A DNA stretch of 49,114 bases from an uncultured Actinomycetes bacterium (lineage in GTDB: Bacteria; Actinomycetota; Actinomycetes; Nanopelagicales; Nanopelagicaceae). The DNA is taken from the NCBI GenBank assembly GCA_903899375.1, contig CAIUIT010000043.1, positions 1 through 49,114 of the forward strand, in the 5' to 3' direction. Below are positions 36,625-44,545 of the stretch, piece by piece. Every line of letters starts with the position of its first letter. The first letter of the stretch is position 1. Under the pieces are notes generated by a model. The model worked only from the letters and a program-made list of their open reading frames with translations. It was not told the origin of the DNA and did no database searches. The translations under genes were made by a program, and so were the position numbers.

Positions 36625-38724
36625 TTAGTGGCTGATTGTGAAGCGTTGGAGAGCCTTCGGGGCCCACCAATTTCGCTCACCAAAAAGCCTCATAAGTGCA
36701 GGAACGAGCAGGGCTCGCACCAGAGTCGAATCCAAGAGGATGGCGAAGGCGACGCCGAAGCCCAAAGTCTTGATATTTGTCACACCGCTGGTTAGAAATA
36801 CTGCGAAGACCACGGCGAGGAGAACAGCCGCTGAGGTAATAATGCGGGCGGAGCGTTGCAGCCCAGTTGCTACTGCATCAATGTTGGATCGGCCGGAATC
36901 ATGCTCTTCCTTAATGCGTGAGAGAAGGAAGACCTCGTAATCCATAGAAAGTCCAAATACGACGATGCATGTCAAAATCACCATGGAGGTGTCGATAGTG
37001 CCGGTCTTCGTAAAGGAACCGACCAACCACCTCATATGTCCCTCAATGAAGATCCAAGACAGCGCGCCGATTGTTGCGCCGAGTGAAAGGATATTGAGAA
37101 CAACGGCTTTAATCGGCAAGATGATCGAGCCGGTGTACATAAAGAGAAGCAACAACACCGACAAGGCGATCCAACCAAGTGCCCAGGGAACGGTCCGCGA
37201 AATTCCAGCCTGCGTATCTGTGTAATCAGCAGCGGTGCCGCCCACAAGTGTTTTGAAAGGCGCTGGAATAGCACGAACCGCATTGATCATGGTTTCGGCT
37301 TGTGTTGTGCGCGAACTAATCGAGAAGGATGCCGATATCCGAACATCGTTACCGACTACTTGAGGTGCAGAAACAGCAACGATGTTCTTCACCTTTGCTA
37401 GATCTGCTGAGTACGTTGCTAGTTGATCTTGATGCGCAGCCCCTCCGGGAATAATTATTTCTATCGGATTGGCGCTCTGCCCATTGAAACGTGCGATAGA
37501 GACCGCGGAAGCTATCGCCGCCTGGTTATTGGCTGGAAGCACCCTGCTATCGACTTCAGAGAAGACAATATTCTTGATCGGGGTGGCGAGGATGGCGAGA
37601 ATCATTAAGACAAAGACCACAACTGCCACGGGACGTTTCATAACAAAGCGGGCGGTTTGGGCCCAGCGGCCATCTTCTTTAGGGGTAATCGCGCTCTTGC
37701 GAACGACAAACTTGTCGATGCGAGTACCCAGCATTGCCAAGATCGCCGGTAGCGGAATGAGCGCGCCGAAGACCGCCATGAAGACCACTCCAATACCCGC
37801 ATATCCAAATGACTTGAGGAACATGAGCGGGAAGAACATCAGCGCTGAGATGGTGACAAGAACCGTAAGACCAGAGAAGAAGACCGTTCGACCCGCGGTA
37901 GCAACGGTGCGCGCTATTGAATCTTCAACTGACTTTCCCGAGTGCAGTTCTTCGCGGAATCGATTGACGATGAGAAGTGAGTAATCGATACCAAGTCCAA
38001 GGCCCATACCAGTTGTGAGGTTCAGGGCAAAGATACTTACTCCGGTAGCCAGGCTGATCAGATAAAGGATGAGGAAGGTACCCAGAATTGCGCTAAGTCC
38101 TACGACTAGTGGCATCGCTGATGCGATGAGGCCGCCGAATATAAAGAGCAAGAGCAGGAAGGTCAGCGGAATCGAAATCGACTCCGCTATTGCAAGGTCT
38201 TTAGAAATCTTTGAGGAGATGGCATAACTGATCGTTGAGAACCCACCGACGTATACGCGGAGCGACTTGTATGTGCCGTCATACTTCTTTTGAATAAGTT
38301 TAGCTAAATCCGTAGATCCACCTGGATCGTTATTTGCAGTGTAAACAAAGAGAAAACCGGCTTTGCCATCGATGCTCTTGAGAGCAGGGGCACCACCAGC
38401 GGACCAATAGGAGAGAACTTTGTTAACTCCAGCTTCACTTGAAATTGCTTTTTCAAGAACGGCGGCATCTGTAACCGTTGTTGGTTCAGTCACTGAGGTT
38501 CTACTATCAACAACAAGCACAAGCGCTGGATCCTTCACATGGAAAGTGGTCGTTAGATAGGCATCTGCCTTCGCTGATTGACTGGCCGGATCGTTATATC
38601 CACCGCTACTTAGCCGCGGGATAAGCAGGGCACTGCTTGCGCCGGCCACAATCAAGATAAGAAAAAAGAACGCTAAAACTGCCTTGCGGCGGCGAACGAG
38701 GCTGTGGCCGAGTTTCTCAAACAT
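36625..38724 (-). CDS. MMPL/RND-family membrane transporter
   Basis: A 699-residue transporter with the MMPL layout: one N-terminal helix (about 14-36), an extracytoplasmic domain (about 40-185), a five-helix block, a second extracytoplasmic domain (about 395-510) and a final helix block. The proton-relay Asp-Tyr pairs are visible in both halves: GLGLGIDYSLLIVNRFREE and FGLSMDYEVFLLSRIKEEH. Family members export lipids, siderophores or drugs in mycobacteria; the cargo here is unknown. The ATG has a Shine-Dalgarno (AAAGG). A divergent TetR gene and an operator on the promoter indicate ligand-inducible expression, which favours efflux. Confidence 0.92.
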   Translation of the reverse strand: MFEKLGHSLVRRRKAVLAFFFLILIVAGASSALLIPRLSSGGYNDPASQSAKADAYLTTTFHVKDPALVLVVDSRTSVTEPTTVTDAAVLEKAISSEAGVNKVLSYWSAGGAPALKSIDGKAGFLFVYTANNDPGGSTDLAKLIQKKYDGTYKSLRVYVGGFSTISYAISSKISKDLAIAESISIPLTFLLLLFIFGGLIASAMPLVVGLSAILGTFLILYLISLATGVSIFALNLTTGMGLGLGIDYSLLIVNRFREELHSGKSVEDSIARTVATAGRTVFFSGLTVLVTISALMFFPLMFLKSFGYAGIGVVFMAVFGALIPLPAILAMLGTRIDKFVVRKSAITPKEDGRWAQTARFVMKRPVAVVVFVLMILAILATPIKNIVFSEVDSRVLPANNQAAIASAVSIARFNGQSANPIEIIIPGGAAHQDQLATYSADLAKVKNIVAVSAPQVVGNDVRISASFSISSRTTQAETMINAVRAIPAPFKTLVGGTAADYTDTQAGISRTVPWALGWIALSVLLLLFMYTGSIILPIKAVVLNILSLGATIGALSWIFIEGHMRWLVGSFTKTGTIDTSMVILTCIVVFGLSMDYEVFLLSRIKEEHDSGRSNIDAVATGLQRSARIITSAAVLLAVVFAVFLTSGVTNIKTLGFGVAFAILLDSTLVRALLVPALMRLFGERNWWAPKALQRFTISH

Positions 38725-38751
38725 AGGTGGTGCCTTTCAGGGGTGGTCGGT

Positions 38752-38770
38752 ATCTGAATAGTGTTCAGAT
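38752..38770. promoter_or_regulatory. Inverted-repeat operator for the TetR regulator
   Basis: ATCTGAA and TTCAGAT form a perfect 7-bp inverted repeat with a five-base centre. It overlaps the -10 end and transcription start of the mmpL promoter, so binding would block it. Confidence 0.7.
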
Positions 38771-38798
38771 TATGGGGTGTCGATTTGAACATTGTCAA
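38769..38798 (-). promoter_or_regulatory. mmpL promoter
   Basis: On the minus strand a consensus -35 TTGACA (38798-38793), an 18-base spacer, and -10 CATAAT (38774-38769). The start of transcription should fall near 38762, inside the TetR operator. Confidence 0.75.
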
Positions 38799-38813
38799 GT
38801 TAAGGGGAATACT

Positions 38814-39461
38814 TTGGGCGTGTCCATAACAAATGTCGTCCGGCGCAAGCGGGTTGCCCGCGAGAATTACCATCATGGTGATTTGGAAGCGGCTCTCATA
38901 GATGCGGCACTTGATCTAGTCCGCCAGACTGGCCCCGACCATCTTTCGCTGCGAGCAGTAGCGCAACAGGTTGGCGTTAGCCCGAGCGCGGTGTATCACT
39001 ACTTTCCGGATAAAGATTCTTTGATCAGCAGGGTCGGCGACAAACTCTTCATTGACCTAGCAAATATGCAGCGGGAAGCGCTCGCACAAATTCCTGGAAT
39101 TTCAGCTCGTGCCGCAAAACTGCGCTACCGCGAATTGGGGCGGACATATTTTCGCTGGGCAAATAAAGAGCCTAATTTATTTCGCTTGATGTTCGGTGGC
39201 TTTTGCAAGATTGAGAGAGAGGGTGACCATCAGGGTAACGATGCCTTCCTCATGCTGACTAAGTGCCTGGATGATTTGTTGGATACCGGAGTGATTTCCA
39301 AGTCAATGCGCAAGTATGGCGAATTGCTTTCCTGGACAGCGGTGCAAGGAGCGTCAACATTAATCGTCGAAGGACATTTACCCGAAGCGGCCTTTGAAGA
39401 TTTGCTTGATGGCTTAGACCTTGCCATGAGGGCAGGCAATATGAGAGCGGGGAGCAAATGA
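38814..39461 (+). CDS. TetR-family regulator, divergent from mmpL
   Basis: A 215-residue regulator. Its N-terminal HTH region (HHGDLEAALIDAALDLVRQ, then LSLRAVAQQVGVSPSAVYHYF and KDSLI) is a clear TetR_N domain. A ligand-binding region follows with a TetR_C-like segment (YRELGRTYFRWANKEPNLFRLMF). The frame is open further upstream, over the operator, so I choose the TTG at 38814, which has AAGGGG six bases before it; GTG 38820 is the alternative. It likely represses mmpL and itself through the inverted repeat upstream. The stop overlaps a small ORF (ATGA). Confidence 0.88.
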   Translation: MGVSITNVVRRKRVARENYHHGDLEAALIDAALDLVRQTGPDHLSLRAVAQQVGVSPSAVYHYFPDKDSLISRVGDKLFIDLANMQREALAQIPGISARAAKLRYRELGRTYFRWANKEPNLFRLMFGGFCKIEREGDHQGNDAFLMLTKCLDDLLDTGVISKSMRKYGELLSWTAVQGASTLIVEGHLPEAAFEDLLDGLDLAMRAGNMRAGSK

Positions 39462-39574
39462 GCGACTCAAATATCTTGCCAAAGGTAACGCAGGATGAGA
39501 TTGATCCGCGCGATGATGATGAAGCCCGACGTGAGGCAGAGATCGCGGCGGATAAGCCTCCGCACCACGGCTAA
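39458..39574 (+). CDS. Small acidic 38-residue ORF coupled to tetR
   Basis: This ORF starts in the tetR stop codon (ATGA) and encodes 38 residues beginning MSDSNILPKVTQDEIDPRD and ending DKPPHHG. It is highly charged, with a DDDEARREAE core, and has no hydrophobic segment, so it should be soluble and largely unstructured. I know no family. Its exact coupling, normal codon use and lack of any other explanation for the segment support expression. Function is unknown; a link to the TetR/MMPL pair is only positional. Confidence 0.55.
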   Translation: MSDSNILPKVTQDEIDPRDDDEARREAEIAADKPPHHG

Positions 39575-39587
39575 GCCTTACTTTTTA

Positions 39588-39788
39588 CTATTCACCTGAG
39601 CTAGTTGCAGCCGGACGAGAATCGTTCTTGTAGAAACCGGTTCCTTTAAAGACCACACCAACATTGGAATAGACCTTGCGGAGTTCGCCTTTGCATTCGG
39701 GGCAGGTCAAAATCGGCTCTTCCGAGAAGGCTTGGAACTGCTCAAACTGGTGACCGCAGTCGGCGCACGCATATTCGTAGGTCGGCAT
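39588..39788 (-). CDS. FmdB-family zinc-ribbon protein
   Basis: A 66-residue protein starting MPTYEYACADCGHQFEQFQA, with two CxxC pairs (CADC and CPEC) forming a zinc ribbon, then KVYSNVGVVFKGTGFYKND, the typical FmdB ending. The family is often annotated as a putative regulatory protein, but its role is not established. On the minus strand TACACT (39801-39796) lies seven bases before the ATG, a near-leaderless arrangement. Confidence 0.92.
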   Translation of the reverse strand: MPTYEYACADCGHQFEQFQAFSEEPILTCPECKGELRKVYSNVGVVFKGTGFYKNDSRPAATSSGE

Positions 39789-39881
39789 GGAGGTAAGTGT
39801 AAAGAGGTGAGAGGATAGGTTCTAATCCACGAGGGATTGAGGGCGGTTTTTGAGGCTCTCCGGCGGAATGAAGGGCTGGCA

Positions 39882-40481
39882 ATGCGCAATCTAGTTCGGA
39901 GCACCCCAGTTCGGATGGCTGTAACTTCGGCTTTGGTTGGACTCAGCGCCTTTTTAGCCCCGAGCGCAGAGGCCAATAGCGTCGTTTCTACAGTTCCAGC
40001 AGTTGGCGCAGTGCTCTCCCAAGCCCCCAATGCAGTTTCCGTCACGGCCGCGACCGCGCTTTTACCCGATGGAAATAGCCTGACCGTTACTGACCCCAAT
40101 GGCCTTAAAGTCGACGATGGCTCTTTGACGATTGCTGATACAACTGCGGTGGTTGGACTCACGCCGCTGAACGTTACGGGAATTTATACCGTTGCCTACA
40201 CGCTTTTGAGCGCAACCGATGCCCCTGTCACCGGTTCGTACACATTTCTCTTTAACGCACCCGCAAGCATTACCTCGCCGAGTGCTGGGCCAATTCCAAC
40301 CGTTAGCTCGCCGGCGATACCAAAGAAGTCAACAGGTAGCTCCTCTGCAAGTATTACGGTCTTTGTTTTTCTGGGGATCGCCACCATCGTTGCTCTCTTC
40401 CTGCTCTGGTATGCCCGCATGATTTGGATCCAGGCCCGCAAAGCGCGTCAACGGCATAAGCATGAAAGAGGCGGGAAATAA
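39882..40481 (+). CDS. CopC-domain protein lacking the usual copper ligands, membrane-anchored
   Basis: A 199-residue protein: signal peptide to about 31 (ending PSAEA), a CopC/YcnJ-type beta-sandwich (NSVVSTVPAVGAVLSQAPN to GSYTFLF, about 32-124), a Ser/Pro-rich linker, a helix at about 157-178 and a basic cytosolic tail. Canonical CopC begins with a copper-binding His and has a second His in a DGHPVSG-like loop; here these positions are Asn32 and Ala114 (ATDAPVTGS). ATG 39882 has AAGGG six bases before it; a longer frame from TTG 39837 is possible. It precedes a CopD-CtaG gene, so a role in copper handling for cytochrome oxidase is expected. Confidence 0.78.
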   Translation: MRNLVRSTPVRMAVTSALVGLSAFLAPSAEANSVVSTVPAVGAVLSQAPNAVSVTAATALLPDGNSLTVTDPNGLKVDDGSLTIADTTAVVGLTPLNVTGIYTVAYTLLSATDAPVTGSYTFLFNAPASITSPSAGPIPTVSSPAIPKKSTGSSSASITVFVFLGIATIVALFLLWYARMIWIQARKARQRHKHERGGK

Positions 40482-40585
40482 TTCTCGAAAGGGCGGCGGT
40501 CAATCTTCAAAACCACCTGCAAAGCTCAAACTCTCTTATTGGATTTCTACTTCCAATCACTAAGGATCTCTATCTTGTCGCGATC

Positions 40586-42391
40586 GTGATCGCCGCCGGC
40601 CTAATTTTTACCATTGGGTTCTTACTCGGCGAGGATCGAGGGAAGTTGAGCCACGAGGCTATACGCATAAAGAATTTAACTCTACTGGCGACGATTGTCT
40701 GGACAGTCTCCAGTGCCGGGGGAGCAATTATTGAAGTGGCGAATTTGCTGGGCGGCAGTTTCTTAAATGCATTTGACTCCTCGACAATATTTACTTTCAT
40801 GCTCTCGACAAGCATCGGGCGCGATTTCGCCTTCCAAATCATTATCGGCATTGGCACTTGGGCGCTGATTGCACGTTCTAGAAAAGTTGGCGCCATTTAT
40901 TTCGCACTTGCCCTGACCATGCTTGCGCTCCTGGTGCCGCTCTTTCAAAGCCATGCTTCCAGCGCGGGGAATCACGGGTTGGCGATCGGTTCTCTGATCT
41001 TTCACGTAGGTGCAGTTTCGCTTTGGGTCGGTGGCATTATCGGCCTCTTGGTTATTTCACCACTCGAAAGAGCGGCCTCGATATCACGCTTCAGCGTGCT
41101 GGCACTTTGGGCCGCGATCATTGTCGGAATTAGCGGCATCGCAAATGCGTGGACGCGCTTGAATTTCTGGGCTGGATGGCAGAGTCGGTACGGCCTCCTG
41201 GTGATAATTAAAGCTGCGCTCTTTCTAATTCTGGTTGCAATTGGTGCAAAACATCGCAGGCATATCGCGGCAAAAATTGAAGGATCACAACAAGTATTTC
41301 GACTTTTGGCGAACGAGAGTGTGGTGATGATTGCCGCAGTGGCTATCGGAGGGTGGTTGAGCACGACTCTTCCACCTATTTCTGCGGCGGGGATCAAAGG
41401 TGCCAGCGACCCATCCATCGGGATCACTGGAATATCAATGCCGAAGGCTCCTACTTTTTGGCGAGTGCTTACTGCTTATTCGCCAGATGGAACGATCTTG
41501 GGCTTCTTATTGCTGATTACGGCACTTTATATCTATGGGGTCGTGACCCTCACAAGGCGCGGTGACAAGTGGCCAGTCGGTAGGACCACGGCCTTTGCAG
41601 TGGCGGTTGGTTTAGTCGATTTTGCAACGAGCGGCGGGATCGGGGTCTATGCGCATTTTGCGTTCTCCTATCACATGCTCGCTCACATGATTCTGGGAAT
41701 GATTGCACCGATTGGTTTTGTCTTAGCGGCGCCCGTGACACTCGCTCTACGAACATTGCCGCAGGGGCGTACATCTCAAGAACGTGGAATTCGTGGCACC
41801 TTCATCACAGTTATCCACTCTAGATATTCAGTAATTATCACCAATCCCGTTATTGCGTTGGGACTCTTTGATGGTTCGCTCTTCCTACTTTATATGACTC
41901 CACTCTTTGGAAAGCTGATGTATTCCCATAGCGGCCATATCTTGATGAATATGCACTTCTTGCTAGCCGGATACCTCTTCTTCTACGTGATCGTCGGTAT
42001 CGATCCCAATCCCCGAAAGATTCCACATATCGTTCGAATCATTGTGCTCTTTGCCGCGATGAGCATCCACGCTTTCTTCTCGATAGCGCTTCTCTCTACG
42101 ACAACTTTGACTGATGGTGGATATTTTGCTTCACTGAATCGTCCATGGAACACCAATCTATTAGCGGACCAGCATGTTGGGGCATCATTGGGTTGGATGA
42201 TGGGTGAAATTCCAATCCTTATTGCGCTCATCGCGACCTTTATTCAATGGATGCGAGATGACTCCAGAGAGGCCAAGCGCATCGACCGCGCCGCAGATCG
42301 CGCTGCGGCGATGGGCGAGGAAGATGAGCTTGCTAAATACAATAAATATTTATCAACACTTGCTAGAGGTGACCTGGAGCATCCCGACTAA
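40586..42391 (+). CDS. CopD-CtaG fusion: copper transport/cytochrome oxidase assembly membrane protein; N-terminus uncertain
   Basis: A polytopic protein of at least 601 residues. The first half (about 1-260) is CopD-like, with LIFHVGAVSLWVGGIIGLL. The second half (about 290-540) is CtaG of the caa3 type, with His-rich helices GVYAHFAFSYHMLAHMILGM, YSHSGHILMNMHFLLAGY and SIHAFFSIALL. CtaG helps place copper in cytochrome c oxidase. A charged cytosolic tail ends the protein. GTG 40586 is the first possible start in frame, but it cuts the first helix and has no Shine-Dalgarno; the frame upstream reads like coding sequence but lacks a start codon. An ATG at 40462 in another frame may be the true start if a frameshift exists. 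Confidence 0.8.
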   Translation: MIAAGLIFTIGFLLGEDRGKLSHEAIRIKNLTLLATIVWTVSSAGGAIIEVANLLGGSFLNAFDSSTIFTFMLSTSIGRDFAFQIIIGIGTWALIARSRKVGAIYFALALTMLALLVPLFQSHASSAGNHGLAIGSLIFHVGAVSLWVGGIIGLLVISPLERAASISRFSVLALWAAIIVGISGIANAWTRLNFWAGWQSRYGLLVIIKAALFLILVAIGAKHRRHIAAKIEGSQQVFRLLANESVVMIAAVAIGGWLSTTLPPISAAGIKGASDPSIGITGISMPKAPTFWRVLTAYSPDGTILGFLLLITALYIYGVVTLTRRGDKWPVGRTTAFAVAVGLVDFATSGGIGVYAHFAFSYHMLAHMILGMIAPIGFVLAAPVTLALRTLPQGRTSQERGIRGTFITVIHSRYSVIITNPVIALGLFDGSLFLLYMTPLFGKLMYSHSGHILMNMHFLLAGYLFFYVIVGIDPNPRKIPHIVRIIVLFAAMSIHAFFSIALLSTTTLTDGGYFASLNRPWNTNLLADQHVGASLGWMMGEIPILIALIATFIQWMRDDSREAKRIDRAADRAAAMGEEDELAKYNKYLSTLARGDLEHPD

Positions 42392-42935
42392 AGCGCAGTA
42401 GTAGTTCTGGAGTGGCCGCAGCGTCAACTTTTTGATCGTGGCTCTCTACTGGTAAATGTTCGCCGGTGAGTTCTTCCGCCCCGACCAATCCAACCTTCCA
42501 GGCACCCAGGCGAGCCAGAGCTCGATCGTAGGATCCGCCGCCTTGGCCCATTCGATTGCCTTCACGATCAATATTCAATGAGGGAACTATTACCGCACCA
42601 ATCGATGCAAGATCCGTAAATGCTTCGCCTATCGGCTCTAAAACTTTGCCATTTCTTTTCAGGGACTCTGCTCTTCCATCCCATGCCACCCATTCGATAT
42701 CTCTATCCGGAAGAGTTCTCGGAAGCAGAAGGACTTTGCCCTCGCGGATTAGGGTGCTATTTATATCTTCAGTTTGTGGCTCAAATCCATATGAGATGTA
42801 GGAGGCAACTATTGGAGTACTTTGGATTTCTCGCGCCTGCACAATGTGTAACCAACTCTGCAGAGTAAAAGTAAGTTCGCGTTCCTGTCGCAACTGCGCG
42901 CGAAGTGTCTTTTTAGTCCTACTGACGCAATCCAC
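42363..42935 (-). CDS. 5-formyltetrahydrofolate cyclo-ligase
   Basis: 5-FCL (methenyl-THF synthetase) uses ATP to turn 5-formyl-THF into 5,10-methenyl-THF, recovering folate. The 190 residues include the N-terminal KKTLRAQLRQER, VASYISYGFEPQT with the substrate site, and the signature GNRMGQGGGSYDRALARL near the C-terminus. Start GTG 42935 has GGGAGG seven bases before it. The end overlaps the CopD-CtaG gene by 29 bases. In Mycobacterium its neighbours are galU, moeA and rimJ; here moeA-like and rimJ follow, without galU. Confidence 0.93.
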   Translation of the reverse strand: MDCVSRTKKTLRAQLRQERELTFTLQSWLHIVQAREIQSTPIVASYISYGFEPQTEDINSTLIREGKVLLLPRTLPDRDIEWVAWDGRAESLKRNGKVLEPIGEAFTDLASIGAVIVPSLNIDREGNRMGQGGGSYDRALARLGAWKVGLVGAEELTGEHLPVESHDQKVDAAATPELLLRFSRDAPGHL

Positions 42936-42970
42936 AGGAGCACCTCCCCGTTAATACCTGACGAAAGAAG

Positions 42971-42976
42971 TAAGGT
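42971..42976 (+). promoter_or_regulatory. -10 box of a leaderless promoter for the moeA-like gene
   Basis: TAAGGT ends exactly six bases before the ATG at 42983. The gene is divergent from 5-FCL with a gap of 47 bases. Confidence 0.65.
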
Positions 42977-42982
42977 TAAACC

Positions 42983-43900
42983 ATGGACTCGCAGATTACC
43001 GTCAAAAAAATGTTGGCGGAGCTACTTGCGATTTCGCATTCGCTCGCCCCCTTTGATATGCCGCTTCTCGACGCTCACGGCGCAACCTTGGCCGATGACA
43101 TCTACGTCGATGATCAGGTAGTCCTCCATAAAGGCACTCGAATTCGATCACCTCAGATTGGTCTGGCAGCATCACTCGGACTCTCTCGTTTACCCACTCA
43201 GCCACATCCCCGCGTAGTTGTTATCTCTGCCGGAGACGACCTGGTCGAACCTGGACAGCCCATCACCGCATCTGCGGAGTTTGAAACTAACTCTTGGATG
43301 TTGGCCACCGCGGCCAAAGAGGCGGGGGCGGTCGCCTACCGCGTTCACACGATTCCAGTGAATAGAGCGCAGTTGAAAGCGGTTATCGAAGATCAGCTCG
43401 TTCGCGCCGATTTGATTGTCATCAGTGGCGAGAGTAACGACGGATCCTTTGAGCTTATAGAAGAGGTCCTGCGCGAAATGGGAGAGATTGCGAGTGTAAT
43501 TCCCAATCTTCTGGGCAGCGCCCGTCACTGCTATGGAACGATTGGCGAGGATGGAATCCCGGTAATTACCCTTCCAGGGGACCCCATAAGCGCGTATGTA
43601 TCCTTTGAAATATTTATCCGTCCCATGATCCGAACTATGCTCGGGGTGAAGAATGTTTTCCGCTCAACAGTGAAAGCAGTTTTGGCCGTTGATCTCGAAT
43701 CACCCATCGGATTTGCCTCGCTCGTTCGTGCAACTCTTTCACCGGGTGGGGAAGGGGAACCTTTTGTCACCCCCATCGCCGAACAAAATCAACTTCTGGC
43801 CCTTTCACAGGCCAGTGCCTTCATCACTGTTTCGGCCGATTCACCGGGCTATCTCAAGGGCGAGATTGCAGAGATCATGATCTTGGATAGAACGCTTTAA
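42983..43900 (+). CDS. Shortened MoeA-like protein, probably not a molybdotransferase
   Basis: A 305-residue MoeA relative, about 100 shorter than MoeA. Residues 1-45 match the MoeA N-terminus, then the sequence jumps to GTRIRSPQIGLAASLGL, so the segment that holds PxxDNSAMDGYA and the rest of domain II is missing. In the MogA-like domain (about 75-220) VVISAGDDLVEPGQP is kept, but GGVSVGD has become GESNDGS and the KPGKP loop is replaced (VIPNLLGSARHCYG); LPGDPISAYVSFE replaces LPGNPVSA. The C-terminal domain IV is present. It probably lost molybdenum insertion and kept another role. It starts at a leaderless ATG. Confidence 0.8.
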   Translation: MDSQITVKKMLAELLAISHSLAPFDMPLLDAHGATLADDIYVDDQVVLHKGTRIRSPQIGLAASLGLSRLPTQPHPRVVVISAGDDLVEPGQPITASAEFETNSWMLATAAKEAGAVAYRVHTIPVNRAQLKAVIEDQLVRADLIVISGESNDGSFELIEEVLREMGEIASVIPNLLGSARHCYGTIGEDGIPVITLPGDPISAYVSFEIFIRPMIRTMLGVKNVFRSTVKAVLAVDLESPIGFASLVRATLSPGGEGEPFVTPIAEQNQLLALSQASAFITVSADSPGYLKGEIAEIMILDRTL

Positions 43901-43902
43901 TA

Positions 43903-44478
43903 ATGGAGCGTTGGCCCTATCGACTCGAAGACCGCGAGCTCTCGCTGCGGCCGATGCGCTATCGAGACCGCGCAGAGTGGCGCAAGGTTCGCCGAACTAA
44001 TCTCGAGTGGCTCGCGCCGTGGGAGGCTACCCGCCCGGCCATTGAATCAGATGCACCTTTGCCAAGCTACTTCGGAATGGTGCGTTATTACAATAAAGAA
44101 GGTCGCGAGCTACGTTCTTTATCCCTGGGAATTTGGCTTAAAGATAAGGGTAAAGAGCGCCTTATCGGGCAGATCACCCTAGGGGGAATTATTTTTGGTG
44201 CTTATCGCGGTGCGCACATCGGCTATTGGATTGATCAAAGTGTTGCCAATATGGGCTACACAACCCGCGCTGTAAAAGCCTTGACCCGCTTCGCTTTTTC
44301 AGAGTTACAGCTCCATCGCATCGAAATAAACCTGCGCCCAGAGAATGCTGCATCTAAGAAAGTTGCAGAGAAGAGCGGCTATGTTTTTGAAGGAGTCCGT
44401 GAGCGATATCTTCACATCGCGGGTGATTGGCGCGACCACCTGACTTTCGTGGCCGAAAACCCCAATAATTTCAATTGA
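43903..44478 (+). CDS. rimJ: RimJ/RimL-type GNAT acetyltransferase
   Basis: A 191-residue GNAT enzyme, likely acetylating a protein N-terminus. It starts WPYRLEDRELSLRPMRYRDRAEW, as in actinobacterial RimJ; the fold includes LIGQITLGGI, HIGYWIDQSVANMGYTTRAVKAL (acetyl-CoA loop region) and HRIEINLRPENAASKKVAEKSGY, then the family end FEGVRERYLHIAGDWRDHLTF. It follows the moeA-like gene by two bases, the same order as in mycobacteria. Targets cannot be inferred here; S5 is the E. coli RimJ target. Confidence 0.9.
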   Translation: MERWPYRLEDRELSLRPMRYRDRAEWRKVRRTNLEWLAPWEATRPAIESDAPLPSYFGMVRYYNKEGRELRSLSLGIWLKDKGKERLIGQITLGGIIFGAYRGAHIGYWIDQSVANMGYTTRAVKALTRFAFSELQLHRIEINLRPENAASKKVAEKSGYVFEGVRERYLHIAGDWRDHLTFVAENPNNFN

Positions 44479-44545
44479 GAGATATTTGGGGACATAAGGG
44501 CTAAATCCCGACTTTTCGCCCAAAACTGAATTATTGTTTCATTCC

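Noticed and set aside
36612-36647. Inverted repeat AACGCTT/AAGCGTT after the tRNA as terminator
   Set aside because: Only 7 bp with a 22-base loop, no T-tract, and partly inside the mmpL coding end; too weak to list.
37469-37984. 171-codon open frame on the plus strand
   Set aside because: It lies wholly antisense to the MMPL gene, has no family resemblance or ribosome site, and its composition mirrors the real gene.
39707-40162. 151-codon minus-strand frame across fmdB and copC
   Set aside because: Overlaps two better supported genes and reads as Ser/Thr/Pro/Ala-rich shadow sequence.
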